The translations under genes and the position numbers were made by a program. Below, piece by piece: positions 12,781-24,900 of a stretch of DNA of 64,000 bases (position 1 is its first letter; each line of letters opens with the position of its first letter). The notes under the pieces are model-generated. The model saw nothing but the letters and a program-made list of their open reading frames with translations, searched no databases and was not told the origin of the DNA. The stretch is from Megalonaias nervosa. Lineage: Eukaryota > Mollusca > Bivalvia > Unionida > Unionidae. Where the stretch lies: assembly GCA_016617855.1 (NCBI GenBank), contig JAECUM010004302.1, positions 43,210 to 107,209 of the forward strand, in the 5' to 3' direction.

Positions 12781-13300
12781 TAAAGGACTTCAACCCGCAC
12801 GTCAAATGAACAACCTAAACCTAGCGATTGTCCTAGATCTTAACATTGGCCGTGGAACTTGAAAATGTGTATTCATGAATAACGAGAACGAGGTACATGT
12901 GTAAACCAGTCAGGAAAATTATCATAGAGATGCTTAAATGAAATATACAGAAATTAAAACGCTCAATGGACTTCGATTTATTAAAAACATATTGCACATG
13001 GCCAATAACATCGTTGCAACTTAGTCACTTGCTCGACCACCTTGGCTAGTCATATAAGCCGAAATAAATAAGGTACATAAATTACAATGGATATAAAATA
13101 TTTCTTTTTGAACATCAGTGCGTGATAGCGATCTCCTAAAGTATGCGGATACAATATTTGTGACAAAACTGGTCACAGTATAAAAGTTTGCGGCCGATCC
13201 AGTATCAGTGTATTTCTGAATATATCATGGTGGGGTACGGTTCAAAATGGATCAACTGCAGACTGTAGTCAAAACTCAACTAGTAATGTAACAGGTGAGC
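12780..13300 (+). promoter_or_regulatory. CpG-richer patch with TATA-like box and splice donor (possible promoter / 5' UTR exon)
   Basis: CpG dinucleotides are visibly denser here than in the surrounding AT-rich DNA. TATAAAAG lies at 13179-13186, and about 110 bp downstream ACAG|GTGAGC (donor at 13295) is a strong consensus donor on the plus strand. This could be the promoter and 5' non-coding exon of DNAJC21, 2.5 kb before the coding start. No coding potential beyond a short ORF. Inference only. Confidence 0.25.
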
Positions 13301-13894
13301 CAGTTCCATCAAAGACAATTAATTTAAAATTAAATACACCTGGCGCTGGGACTTGAATTACAGGGGCAGCTTAATAGAGAGTATTAGTGTTAAAACAGGC
13401 ACAAAAAAGGTGTTAACTTCATGTATTATTACGGTTGTAATGACGTTACTGAACATTCAGTGAGAATAACCCAAACTCCTCTACATGCATTTATCTTTTT
13501 GTAATTTTGACTCTACTGGCCAAGGCCTAGTTCTCATCAGTCACTGTGTACCAGTTCTTGCCAGAAGTCTAGTATCTTGTGAACAGATGCAAATTTTAAC
13601 ATATTATATACAGTACACCTTGAATGGATCAATTTTATTTAATTTTGAATGTATGCATTATAAGTACAACATTACATCTGTTCACAAGATTTTAGCACTA
13701 TGGCTACAGTATTCACCAAAGACTGATTCATAGTCTGCAAGTACAGCAAATGAATCAAATGTGAGTAGGGCTGTCAGCTGTTTACTGCAATACTAATATG
13801 ATTAAGCAACCTGTCACCTAAAAAAATATATTTGTCATTTCTTCATGAATTTGGAAAGGCATAATATCATTCTTTCAGATGATTACACACAAAA
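13301..13894. other. Non-coding stretch, nothing recognised
   Basis: No recognised exon or repeat. Follows the putative donor at 13295. Confidence 0.5.
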
Positions 13895-14085
13895 AATTTG
13901 TTTTGGTTTTGTTGGTTTTGTTTCAAGACGGTATTGGCTACATCATGAAAAGGTAATGGGAGTAAATACCTTTCCCAAGGACACTGCAAGGCAGCCAGCC
14001 AGGGTTGACCGGATGGGTATTGAACCCAGAACCCATGGATGATGAATCAGACTCTCTACCAACTGAAGTATCACAGCTCACTTAG
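13895..14085 (-). repeat. tRNA-derived SINE, family 2, copy a
   Basis: On the minus strand: TTCAGTTGGTAGAGAGTC (A-box region) and GGGTTCAATACCC (B box), then GTGTCCTTGGGAAAGGTA and a tail-side TTGGTTTTG run. Relatives at 25635-25815, 27258-27420 and 61645-61830. Confidence 0.8.
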
Positions 14086-14712
<627 letters not shown>

Positions 14713-14742
14713 TAGAGAGATGAAGAGACAGTGAGAGGGAGT

Positions 14743-14840
14743 GAATTATAAATATACCAGACAGAATGGAAAGTGTTATCCGTTCTGTCTGGTGTATATT
14801 TATAATTATCCATTCTGTCTGGTGCATATTTATAATTCTC
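14743..14840. repeat. Long hairpin plus extra arm copy
   Basis: Left arm ATAAATATACCAGACAGAAT is inverted at about 14780-14807 (ATTCTGTCTGG type, ending ATATTTATAAT) around a loop of about 10 bases. A third copy of the right arm follows at about 14808-14838. Likely a fold-back element end next to the microsatellite. Confidence 0.8.
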
Positions 14841-15142
14841 TATAATTAATCCTGTATACATTAATTTCTTTCATAGGAATCCAGAATGACTGTGTAGATG
14901 AGAATTAATTACTAGGTTGCCATGCGAATGTGTCTTCTACACGAGTACATATAACACCAACTCAGTAGTATCATTTTTAGTAATGTGTGCTTGTCATGAT
15001 GGAATATGGACTGGTGTGTGCAGGCAAGGCAATGGGTGCTGTTTACCCATAGACCTGGCTTCAAATCTCAATAGAGTACGAATAAAAATTCCCTAACCTA
15101 AGTGATAGTATTATTTGTATTATATATATATATATATATATA

Positions 15143-15218
<76 letters not shown>

Positions 15219-15832
15219 GATATATAGTTGATATAGGCTGGTTGAGACATAATACATTTAAAGGTTTAATTCATGTAGAAACAGCCATGTAGAGTTTTGC
15301 AAACACAACGGTTTTTGTGTTTTATTTGTTTGTTTTGTCAATGTTTTGTATATGCCTTTGAAAAAGACTCATTAAGAGTCGAAAGCACTCAGGCTAGTTA
15401 GATACTAGTTTTGCACTGTTCGTTGTCAGTTTATTGCATTTATATATACTTGTATATATATATATATATATATATATTCTCCCACTTCCCTTATATATTT
15501 TTGTAATGTCAGTGTAAGGGTGTTTACTTGTAAATACTTCCTTTGCCATAGAGATTGGTGGAAGGAGAATATACATGACTGTGCTTTGTCTTTGTATGAA
15601 TGATTAATTTTGTATATAGTAGAGGGCCTTAAGGGAGATTCATTTGTACTCAGATAATTGAACTACTCTCTATCAAGAAAGACATTATTGTTATTATTAT
15701 TATTATTATTATCAAAATACGCAGGACCAGTTGCACTAACAAGACTGCTATACAATGAAAGAAGCTACAAAACAAAAAGGGCAATAACTCTTACAAGGAT
15801 TGAGGGAGCAAAGTGATTTTGCCTGATCGAGG
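14841..15832. repeat. DNAJC21 upstream region with (TA)n runs at 15119-15216 and 15453-15477
   Basis: Two TA microsatellites and an ATT run near 15685-15710. TACGCAG at 15718-15724 could serve as an acceptor for a coding exon 1 with 5' UTR. No TATA box or other promoter element is clear just upstream of the start. Confidence 0.6.
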
Positions 15833-15838
15833 ATGTGA
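15833..15838 (+). promoter_or_regulatory. Start-stop upstream ORF (ATG-TGA) before DNAJC21
   Basis: ATG followed at once by TGA, four bases before the in-frame ATG at 15842 and 15 before the family start at 15854. If it lies in the 5' UTR, such a minimal uORF could stall or recycle ribosomes. Whether it is transcribed is not shown. Confidence 0.35.
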
Positions 15839-15853
15839 AAGATGTGTCCATTA

Positions 15854-15950
15854 ATGAAGTGTCATTATGAAGTTCTGGAAGTCCCACGGGATGTTGGATC
15901 AGAGGAACTAAAGAAGGCATACAGGAAGCTGGCACTTAAGTGGCACCCTG
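15854..15950 (+). CDS. DNAJC21: DNAJC21 coding exon 1 (start, J domain helices I-II)
   Basis: Encodes residues 1-32, beginning [13 protein letters not shown] and ending LALKWHP; the first base of Asp33 closes the exon, so the HPD motif is split by intron 1. The start matches family N-termini (MKCHY). An in-frame ATG at 15842 would add four residues (MCPL) and has A at -3, whereas the 15854 ATG has T at -3, so either could be used. The donor is a weak GTTGGT, forced by phase. The 5' boundary of the transcribed exon is unknown. Confidence 0.95.
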
Positions 15951-18900
15951 GTTGGTAACTACTATATTTACCAAGCTCATTTCAAAAGATTCATTGTTGT
16001 AGCAAATGTTTCAAATTAACAAGGTGAATTTAATATTGAGATCATGCCTGAACCTTGTATTATCAAACTTGTCCATTTAAATTTGCTATTTGCCATTAAC
16101 ATGTTTTTTATAATAATAGATTTTATACATTTGTAAATGGAAGATTTGATTATCTTACTTAGCAGGATGGTTGTCAAGCAGGTAAGAAGAAGTGTGTAGA
16201 CTTTATTTCATTAACTTTGATTGTACAAATTTTTTGTAATAAATTAATACTACATAGGTCAGGGGGCAGCCTAGTCTGATTAAAATCAGATCTCCAGCAA
16301 CAGTTTAGGGGTCATACTCTCGTGATCTTTGAATTAGCCATATGAAATGCAGCTTTAGGAAATCTGAAAGTGAATTGAATCTTTTGGCACACAATGATGC
16401 CCTTCATACTGCTTAGCCTCCAAAACATGAAGATATAAGACTTCATTTGATTGGCTGATAAAATTAGCAATTATGGTAATAACATTTACCAGAACATGAC
16501 TTCTAATAGGTTGCTGTCAGATCTGATTTTAACCCAACTGTTTTCAGCCATGTCAGTTTTGACTTGCAGCCCAGGAAGAATGATATGAGGAAAATTGTTT
16601 AGAAATTCAAATATTTGTTATTATTTCTGTGTTTGATATTGGGCCACATACATGAAATTTAACTTGCACAGCAGTGATTTTTAGCTGTCTGGGCTAGTTT
16701 GGCTAGAGAATTGGTATCTTCTGATGGAATTAAAGCCCAGAGGAACCACCCAGTTTAAATAGACTGACCATTTAGCATTTTGCATGCTTGAACCATGGAT
16801 ACCACTAGGGAAAGGAAGTGCTTTCAAATTCAGGCCACAAAAAGAAAAGTTGAAGTATTACTTTCAGTTTCATATATTTTGAGGACTGGTTGATGTAAGA
16901 GCATGCAAGATTTAATGATTAGAAAATATTGAAAATATGGCTGATTTACTGCATTATGTACACATGTAAAAGCAATTTCATAACTGCAGTTCAACTCAGA
17001 TATAGTTTGTTTTATACTAGTGAATAGCCACACAGCTTACTGATAGACTGCAGTGGTATGAATTGCTAAACATGTACTATCAAAATAGCTTTCAAGTGAA
17101 CCTCTGGTCATGCTTCATTCATCCACCCACCTCTCTACCAATTAGTTCATTGTATACATAAGTTTTGTTAGATCTGTTTTAAATATTAGGCTTTATTGGG
17201 TGTGCAAAGTCACCTGGTATTAAGTGCAAGTTATTTTGTACTGTGTGTTACTCAATGGTTACCATTCATATAAGGTTGATGAAGCTGATGTTAGCAAGTA
17301 ATGTTTTCATTTTCTTTGCAAGATATGCTACCCAGTCATAAAAATTAGAGATGCTTCCACTATCTCACAAATCCAACCCTCCCAAGCTTGGAATGAGGTT
17401 CATTACATCTTTCAGCTTACTTTAGCAACAGAGGTGTTTAAGAGTTGTCTTCGTGCCAGGACATGTCAGATTAGAGTGATCTCTCCTAGTAAAGAGGGAT
17501 TTGTACCAAACCCCAACAGTCACCAGCTGCTACTTCCACTCATGCCTGGTCATCATAGTCTTTATGAGGACTTGTAAATACATATCCCCATTGTAATCAA
17601 TTGAGTGATTTCTTGGAGTTTTCTCATCTCAGAGAAGTATACTCCATGTATTTTTCTGTCTAAATCTCAATCTCTCTTTATTGTGGATGAATAATTTGCA
17701 GTTCAGTAGTCTGACTTTATTATATTATGAGCAGCTTGGTGCCATCTTAATTGCCTGGTCTATAGTATGTACACTTTAACTAAGAAGTGGTCTGTAGTAT
17801 GTACATTTGAACTAAGTACTCATCTATAGAGTACAGTTTAACTAAGTACTGGTCTATAGTATGTACAGTTTACCTAAGTACTGGTCTATAGTATGTACAG
17901 TTTACCTAAGTACTGGTCTATAGTATGTACAGTTTAAATAAGTACTGGTATATATTATATATAATTTAACTAAGCACTGATCTGTAGTGTATACAGTTTA
18001 AGTACTGGTCTATAGTATGTACAGTTTACCTAAGTACTGATTTATAGTATGTACAGTTTAACTAAGTACTGGTCTATAGTATGTACAGTTTAATTTAGTA
18101 CTGGTCTATAGTATGTATAGTTTAACTAAGTACTGGTCTATAATATGTATAGTTTAACTATGTCCTGGTCCCTTTTGTAAAGTATATCACTGATTGCCAA
18201 GTATATATCTCTTTTTTCTTACAGAAAAGTCATTCCTGCATTTTCTCTATCATTTATCTTAACTTTTAGTGTTCGCTTCACATTAAGCTCAGTGTGACAC
18301 TTGATTGATTTTATCAGTGCTATTGTCTTCCATTCTTTATTTACATGTATCAACACCAATTAGCAGGTTGTCAAGTAAATGGTCATTAATTATTCCATAT
18401 AAGAGAGTAATTTGATTCTGCATTTTCTCAGACAGTTATCTTAATTTATAGCATCCACTTCAGCATCAGTTGAGTGTACTGTATATTCCATTGTCATGTT
18501 GCGTATGTTTGTGTACATGCAGTATAAGTTTGTCAGTTTGGTTCAGGATAATAACCCCATTCATTACATTATATATTACATGTATAGTGTTCAGTTTGAA
18601 CCATAGATGCAGTGTGTACTCACTCTAGTCAGAAGCAATGATGACCTGCACAGCCTAGCTATTGTCATGGGCAACATAAGCATGAAGAAACCACCAGCAT
18701 TGCCACTAGCACTGCCTCTGTCACCAGTTTTTGATGACTGAATAATGGGCTTCTCAGCTTGTCTTCTTGGCAACCTTCTCAAAGCAAATGAAGATATGTT
18801 CATGCAGCCTCTTTTCTGATACCTCCATGGGAGAGGGTTGCCTTCAACATGAAATGGGACAAATCATGCCCTGACAACTCATGACTCTTGTTAGAATTAA

Positions 18901-21900
18901 AAACCATCCTTTCTCAGATCAAAGCTTTCACAGCCACTACTTGGGGCACCCAAAGTCAGCATTGAGCAATCTTCAATGCCATTGAGGAGGACAATCTTAC
19001 AGGCCAAAACCATAAGGTGAGCATCTGTTTATATCAAGACATGAAGTTCCTTATTTTGCACTTGCTTCATCTTAGATTCCTTCGTAAAAACCAGGACAAT
19101 CCAGTTTCATTCCATTCCAGCTCTTCATTTATCTTGGCATGGAGCTCAGAATACCTATGTTAGCTTTGCTGTTGACCATCATCTGTCAATCTGTTAACAC
19201 AAGTTTATTATTGCTACTCCTCCTAACCTTCTTGGGGGGATTGTCTTGAAACTTTATATGCACATTCATCCCATGATCTAACTGGTCCCAAATATAAATG
19301 GTTCTGTTGGGACATCAAGTATGGCCGTCATGGTGGCCATTTTGAAAATCTTTTTATCGCTACTCCTCTTGGATGGCTGATCTTATTGACATGGGTTTTT
19401 TTATACCAAAAATTCTGCTTGTGAAATTTAGCTGGTCCTAGAAGATAATGATGGAAATCTTGACATCCAAAATGGCCACCATGGCAGCCATTTTTAAAAT
19501 CTTGTTATTGCTATTTCTCCTGGATGGATGGTCATATCAACATGGGGTTTCACCAAAGGCTTATTATGATGTTTAGTTTGTCGTAAATGAAATGGTACCA
19601 TTCTTAGATCCAATGTGGCCACCTTGGCAGTCATCTTGAAAATTTTATTACTACTTCTCCTGAATTGATGTTCCTGTCGACATGGGGTTTTCACCTTAAG
19701 GCTTCTTATGATGTCTAATTGGTCCTAAAAGAAAATGGTGCTGACATTACCTCCAATATTGTGATCTTGAAAATTTTGTTTTCACTGCTCCTTGTAAATG
19801 AATGGTCAGATTGACATAGAGTTTACACCAAAAGTCTGCATAAAATGTTTAATTGGACCTAAATGAAAATAGGCATATCTCACATCCAGTATGGTCACAA
19901 CAGTGACCATGTTAAAGATCTTTTATTTTGCTCAAGAATATTAGAGATTGTTTCAGTAATTAGCACATAAAGAGAATAAATGGTCTTGATGCCTCGAAAT
20001 TCTTTATGGCCAGTGGAGCATCAGCTCTTTCAAGGGATTCTTTTGTTTGTCTCCCCAAGAACATTCATTAAAGATAATGTATCTTGTGTCCTTTGCTTAG
20101 AGATTCAAACTTTAGATCAGGAATCTCTTCATCTCATGGGTCAGCTTGGTGTAACTGCGAACCATCTCACTCATGGCTGACATGTTCATGTGACCGCTAC
20201 AGATCACTCTTTTACCTCAGTGGCATCCAAAATTTTTCCAGCGATGAAAGTTTCAAATAATATGAGGTCCCATCTCAGCAATTGGGAGAAACTTTCTAGG
20301 CTCACAGCTGGTACCATGATGAAGGCTTAACTGCAGGAGACCACAATCTGCACATGGGCTAGCATGCCCAACTCCTGCCCTTCTTTTAAATGAATGGAAT
20401 TTTGCCCCTCTAGGAGTGCTCAGTGCATATCAGCACCATGGAGATGTTGGCCAAAATGAATGCTATGTGATCACAGCAGGAAATGTTATTGAGAAAATGA
20501 CATCTTAACATTTTGGGATTTTCTCAAGTGGTGCATACCGCTCTGGTGGCCTAGTGTGGTTAGAGCATCCACCTTGGATGTGGGAGGTCGTGGGTTCGAT
20601 CCCTGGCTGAGTCATACCAAAGACTTACAAAAATGGTACTAACAGCTGCCTCGCTTGGCATTCAGCATTAAGAGGTTAGTGTTAGGACTGGTCGGCCTGG
20701 TGTCAGGATAATGCGACTGGGTGGGGCATCATGCTACATGTCTGCGGCATGATGCCCCAGTGCTAGATGTCACTATAAACTGCCACACTGCAGACGTCGT
20801 AGCGATATGACTGAAAAATTGTTTAAGCTAAGTTAAAAATTCAAATCACATCACATCACAACACACTCAAGTGGTGTCTTTGTCACCAAATTCATATTCA
20901 GGTCTGCCACACCCCAGGCAGGATTAAGTTCCCAGTGAACCCACAGCTGATGAAATCAGCTGATTCTTTAAATACATTACCCAACCATAATACCTTTAAG
21001 TTAGGAGAACTACTACCTCACAAATCAAGCCCTTCTAGAGACTACTTTTAGCTAAAGGGAGCTAAAAGTTGTCTGCTGACCTATGTGGCAGTCAGGTAGA
21101 GTGATCTCCCCTTAGGTATAAGAAAATTTGGTTTCACAATACATATCCTTTCACCCATTGATCTTAAGTGAAATCTGTACCTGCTGGGGTTGACCCTTAT
21201 GGACCTTGAGGTGAACTGGGATTTCAAGCTCCTGTTACTTATATGTAATTAAATTGCTTGTGTGTTATTTTTTAAATTCTTGTTATTTTATTTTTGTTTC
21301 AGTACATTTTATTGTAATGATTATTTTCACGGGATTCGATATTTTCTTTTAGTAATGTTGTTTATCTAAGACGTAAAACATGTTACATGAGCAATATTTT
21401 TAGTTCACCTTGGTCCACAGTAGTGTAAGCACTACGCGAAAACATTTGGCTATTGCCAAGGTTATTTCGTCTAGTCTGAATAAACAATGTTTTATTTTTA
21501 AATTTATTTCAGAGTGAGAGTAGATAGGGGTTCTTGCTACGTGACAAATTGCATTTTTGCTATTGCGTCGTTCAAGTGTTAAGAGACTACGTAATCTATC
21601 TCGCAAGAACGGGATGATAATCCAGGTGGATATAATATCCTTCCTGAGCGCTCGTCAGTCAGTTGTATTTTGAAACCTTGAAGGCTGGATAGGTTTTTAT
21701 TGTTGAAACCAGATTGTTTTTGAAGTTCATTTGTTTTTGGAATTTAATAATTTATTCTCTAGAAAACCAAACGAGTGTATTGTTTTATAAATTCTGGGAG
21801 AAAGAAATTCAGTGGAAATTTATTCTGGAATTATTCGGAAACATAAACTGTGATTCAATTGAGGAATTGTTGCTATTTGTACAAGGACCACATCTGATGT

Positions 21901-24900
21901 CATCGCCTTCCATATTGGAACGTCGTCGAGATTCGAACCTGGATTCTAATAGAACTATTTAGTGATAGGACTTGTATTTTTCATTCTTAGGATTAAATTT
22001 TGGATTATATTCACAAACCATAAGTCCTATTTTCCAATTTTTACATTGTTTTCTAGGGAAATAAATTATTTTGTTAAAATATACAAAGCTTGTTGACTTC
22101 ACTCTTTTCTCTTGTTATTATTGTACGAGCCTACACGTAACACTCCAAAGACCTAAAAACCCTTGAAGCTTTCCAGAAATTTAAACTGTCTTGTTGAAAA
22201 CATCTTTCCTTTTACCCCACTGGATCCATTAGTCTTGCAGAAAGTGATGGAATCTGAGTGGAGACTAATCCTGATTGTTCGCCTCATGTGGGAAAAATAA
22301 TTGATCAGCTACCTTCTCAATATAATAACTTAGATTCCCAGATCAGTCCTGTTTTCTGGAATGCCAACACAGCGGCACATGCAGTCTGTCCATCTGAACC
22401 TGGAGTTACTGAACCTGTACACTTGGCCCATATTAAATAAACACAGTGAAAGAAACATTTCATTAAAGAAGTGGTGAACAGAATTGCAGTGATGAGGAAA
22501 CCCACCACTTATATATATGAAAGGAAATGGATGTCACTCCCAGTAGTAATAGCAGAGATACATCTCTTGCTTAAAAGCTGCTGTACCACAATTATCATTC
22601 TCCAGTGACTCTTTAGTTCCAATCACAACCAAATCTGCTGTTTCACATTTGACCATCATGGAAGGGAGAATATGGGAGAGAATAAAATCCAACCTTTTAG
22701 CCAATTTTGACTTGGCCCATTGTCCCAGAAAAGAATTTGCCATGGGCTGGTTCTGATATAACTGATCAAGGCATCATTTGAACCACTGTCTTGAGATTCT
22801 CTGACTTGCAGAAAGACCGGCATCCTAATAGATCTTGCTGCTGCAGGCAAAATCAGTGAGTTCCATATGTCGACCTGAACTTTTACAATTCCACCATGAT
22901 TTGATTTCTGTCAAGACAGAATTTGCTTTCATTGCTAGGAACAGGTTGACACTCATGGAACATAAGTAATTTGTCTTGAAACCACTCTTTTATTGAAACC
23001 CTCTTCCTTTGAGTATCTACAGGACCTCATCAGGGCACTGGAGTAGTACCTGAATTGGATTAAGGGAGGGAGATTTTGCTTATCTTCACTCAAATAAGGA
23101 AGGTATGATTTTTCTGCGTAGGCTTTGTCATCCTGAACCCATATGCAGACCTGCAATCCTTACAGTTTTACCATAAGACCTACAGAAATGACATCATAAA
23201 TTATGGATTTAAGAAATAGTAACCCAATAATACTAAAATATGATTATTGCTGTCAAATCTGGATATTGGCTTGTCTGGTTTAGGTCTGGATCTGGATTTT
23301 AGATTCCTTGGAGCTGGATCTTTACACCTGCTCTGAAGGAGACATATTTCCCTGTCATTACTAAATTGATGCATTTGTCCACTTGCAGATAAGAATCCAG
23401 ATAATATTGAAGAGTGTACAGCCCAGTTTCGACTGATACAGCAGGCATATGAAGTACTTGGTGACCCCCAGGAGAGAGCCTTCTATGACAAACACAGGGA
23501 AGCTATTCTGAGAGGAGGTATATGCTCTTGTTTATGTCACAAGATCCATCAACCAGTTCTCCAATTATACATAAGTAGTGGGGCACCTCTGCCATACACA
23601 TACCTCCTCACCTATTCCCTTGACCTCTTCTTCTTAAAAATTGTACTGCTAGATAAATATACTTTATGTCTTGTGTTTTTCATCCATTAAACATGAGTTA
23701 TGATATATATATTAGTGTGCAGGATTGCAGGTTTTCCACAAGTTTTTGTCCAATGGGCCTCAAATCTTGGCCTTTTGTTCATCATGAAAACAATCTAAAA
23801 ATAAGCCTACAACTTTTCTTTAGTATTTAGCTAAAAATACGCTCTTCAGGCACTCCTGTGGGACATGCACCACAAATTTTAAATGTTTAATTTTCAGATT
23901 AGTTATGGATCAATGATCTAGCAATCCTATCTTCGATAACATAACATTTGGAAGATAACTGTCAGTTTTCTTATCAAAATAATGCTTGTCTGATCATTGC
24001 ATTCATTTACTTGTAATTCAAGTAACAGGATGGAGAAATTACATATTTAAATGATTTCTTCTATTATCTGGATAATAATTAACATAAGTCTATCACAACT
24101 ACATAATGAATAAAAGCAGCAGCAGCATATGTATGGTTAAGATGTATATAAAATGCATCCATTTATCATTTACTTATAATCCGTCAAGTAACAACATGAA
24201 GGTACAGTGCAGACAACAAAGTTAAGGTGGCAAAACTTTTCAAGCAAATAAGATTATCTCCTTTTTAGCACTACTAGTGTCTTATGCATTATAGCTTTCC
24301 TATGTCCCATTAAAAATGTTGTATGTCACCCAAATTTATATGTATAAAAGTTTTAAAGAATATTGGACCTGTTGTTATTATGATGAAGATATCTTTCATC
24401 CCATGAAGAGAATCCCTGACTACCAGAATTGTGCAAAAAATCATTTTATACCAGACTTTTTAAATAAAACAGTAGTACATAGATGACATTGGGACTCTGA
24501 CTGGGTCACTGGTCTGAAAATTCTTAGAAACATCAGAGATAAAGAACATGGTTTTGATTGTGTTGGTGTTGCTTCTAATTTGATGGTAATGGTGGTGGTG
24601 GCGATGTATGTATATATGTAATAGTGTTTTATGGCACCTCAGCACAAAAGTGGATATGTAGTACCAAGTAAATGAATCACACAAAAAACTAGGAATATAA
24701 ACCCTTTCTGATAAATGTAAACATTAAGTACAGCAAGATAAAGCATACAACATAAAGATGGGTGATGGTGATGATGACAGCAGTGATAATGAATACGTTG
24801 AAATGGTATATGATTCACACATGTCAACTTCAGTTGTGAAAAAATGTAAAACAGTCTATATGAATGATTTAAATGCTTGATTCCTCTTCATTGAAAGGCA

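Larger units (their letters stand above)
15951..23388 (+). other. DNAJC21 intron 1 (7.4 kb)
   Basis: GTTGGT...TTGCAG. Holds DIRS-type terminal-repeat copies A and B, a 33-bp minisatellite, a roughly 145-bp diverged array, a SINE and a possible retroelement relic, listed separately. Bases 15951-17320 and 18180-19190 hold no recognised feature; minus ORF 18591-18803 has no family similarity. Confidence 0.85.

Noticed and set aside
20540..20610. tRNA-like gene with A and B boxes
   Set aside because: Embedded in a 332-bp SINE with target duplications and related copies; not a stand-alone tRNA gene.
22258..22440. 60-codon ORF as a gag protein
   Set aside because: Position fits a retroelement relic but no motif could be recognised; left as unassigned.
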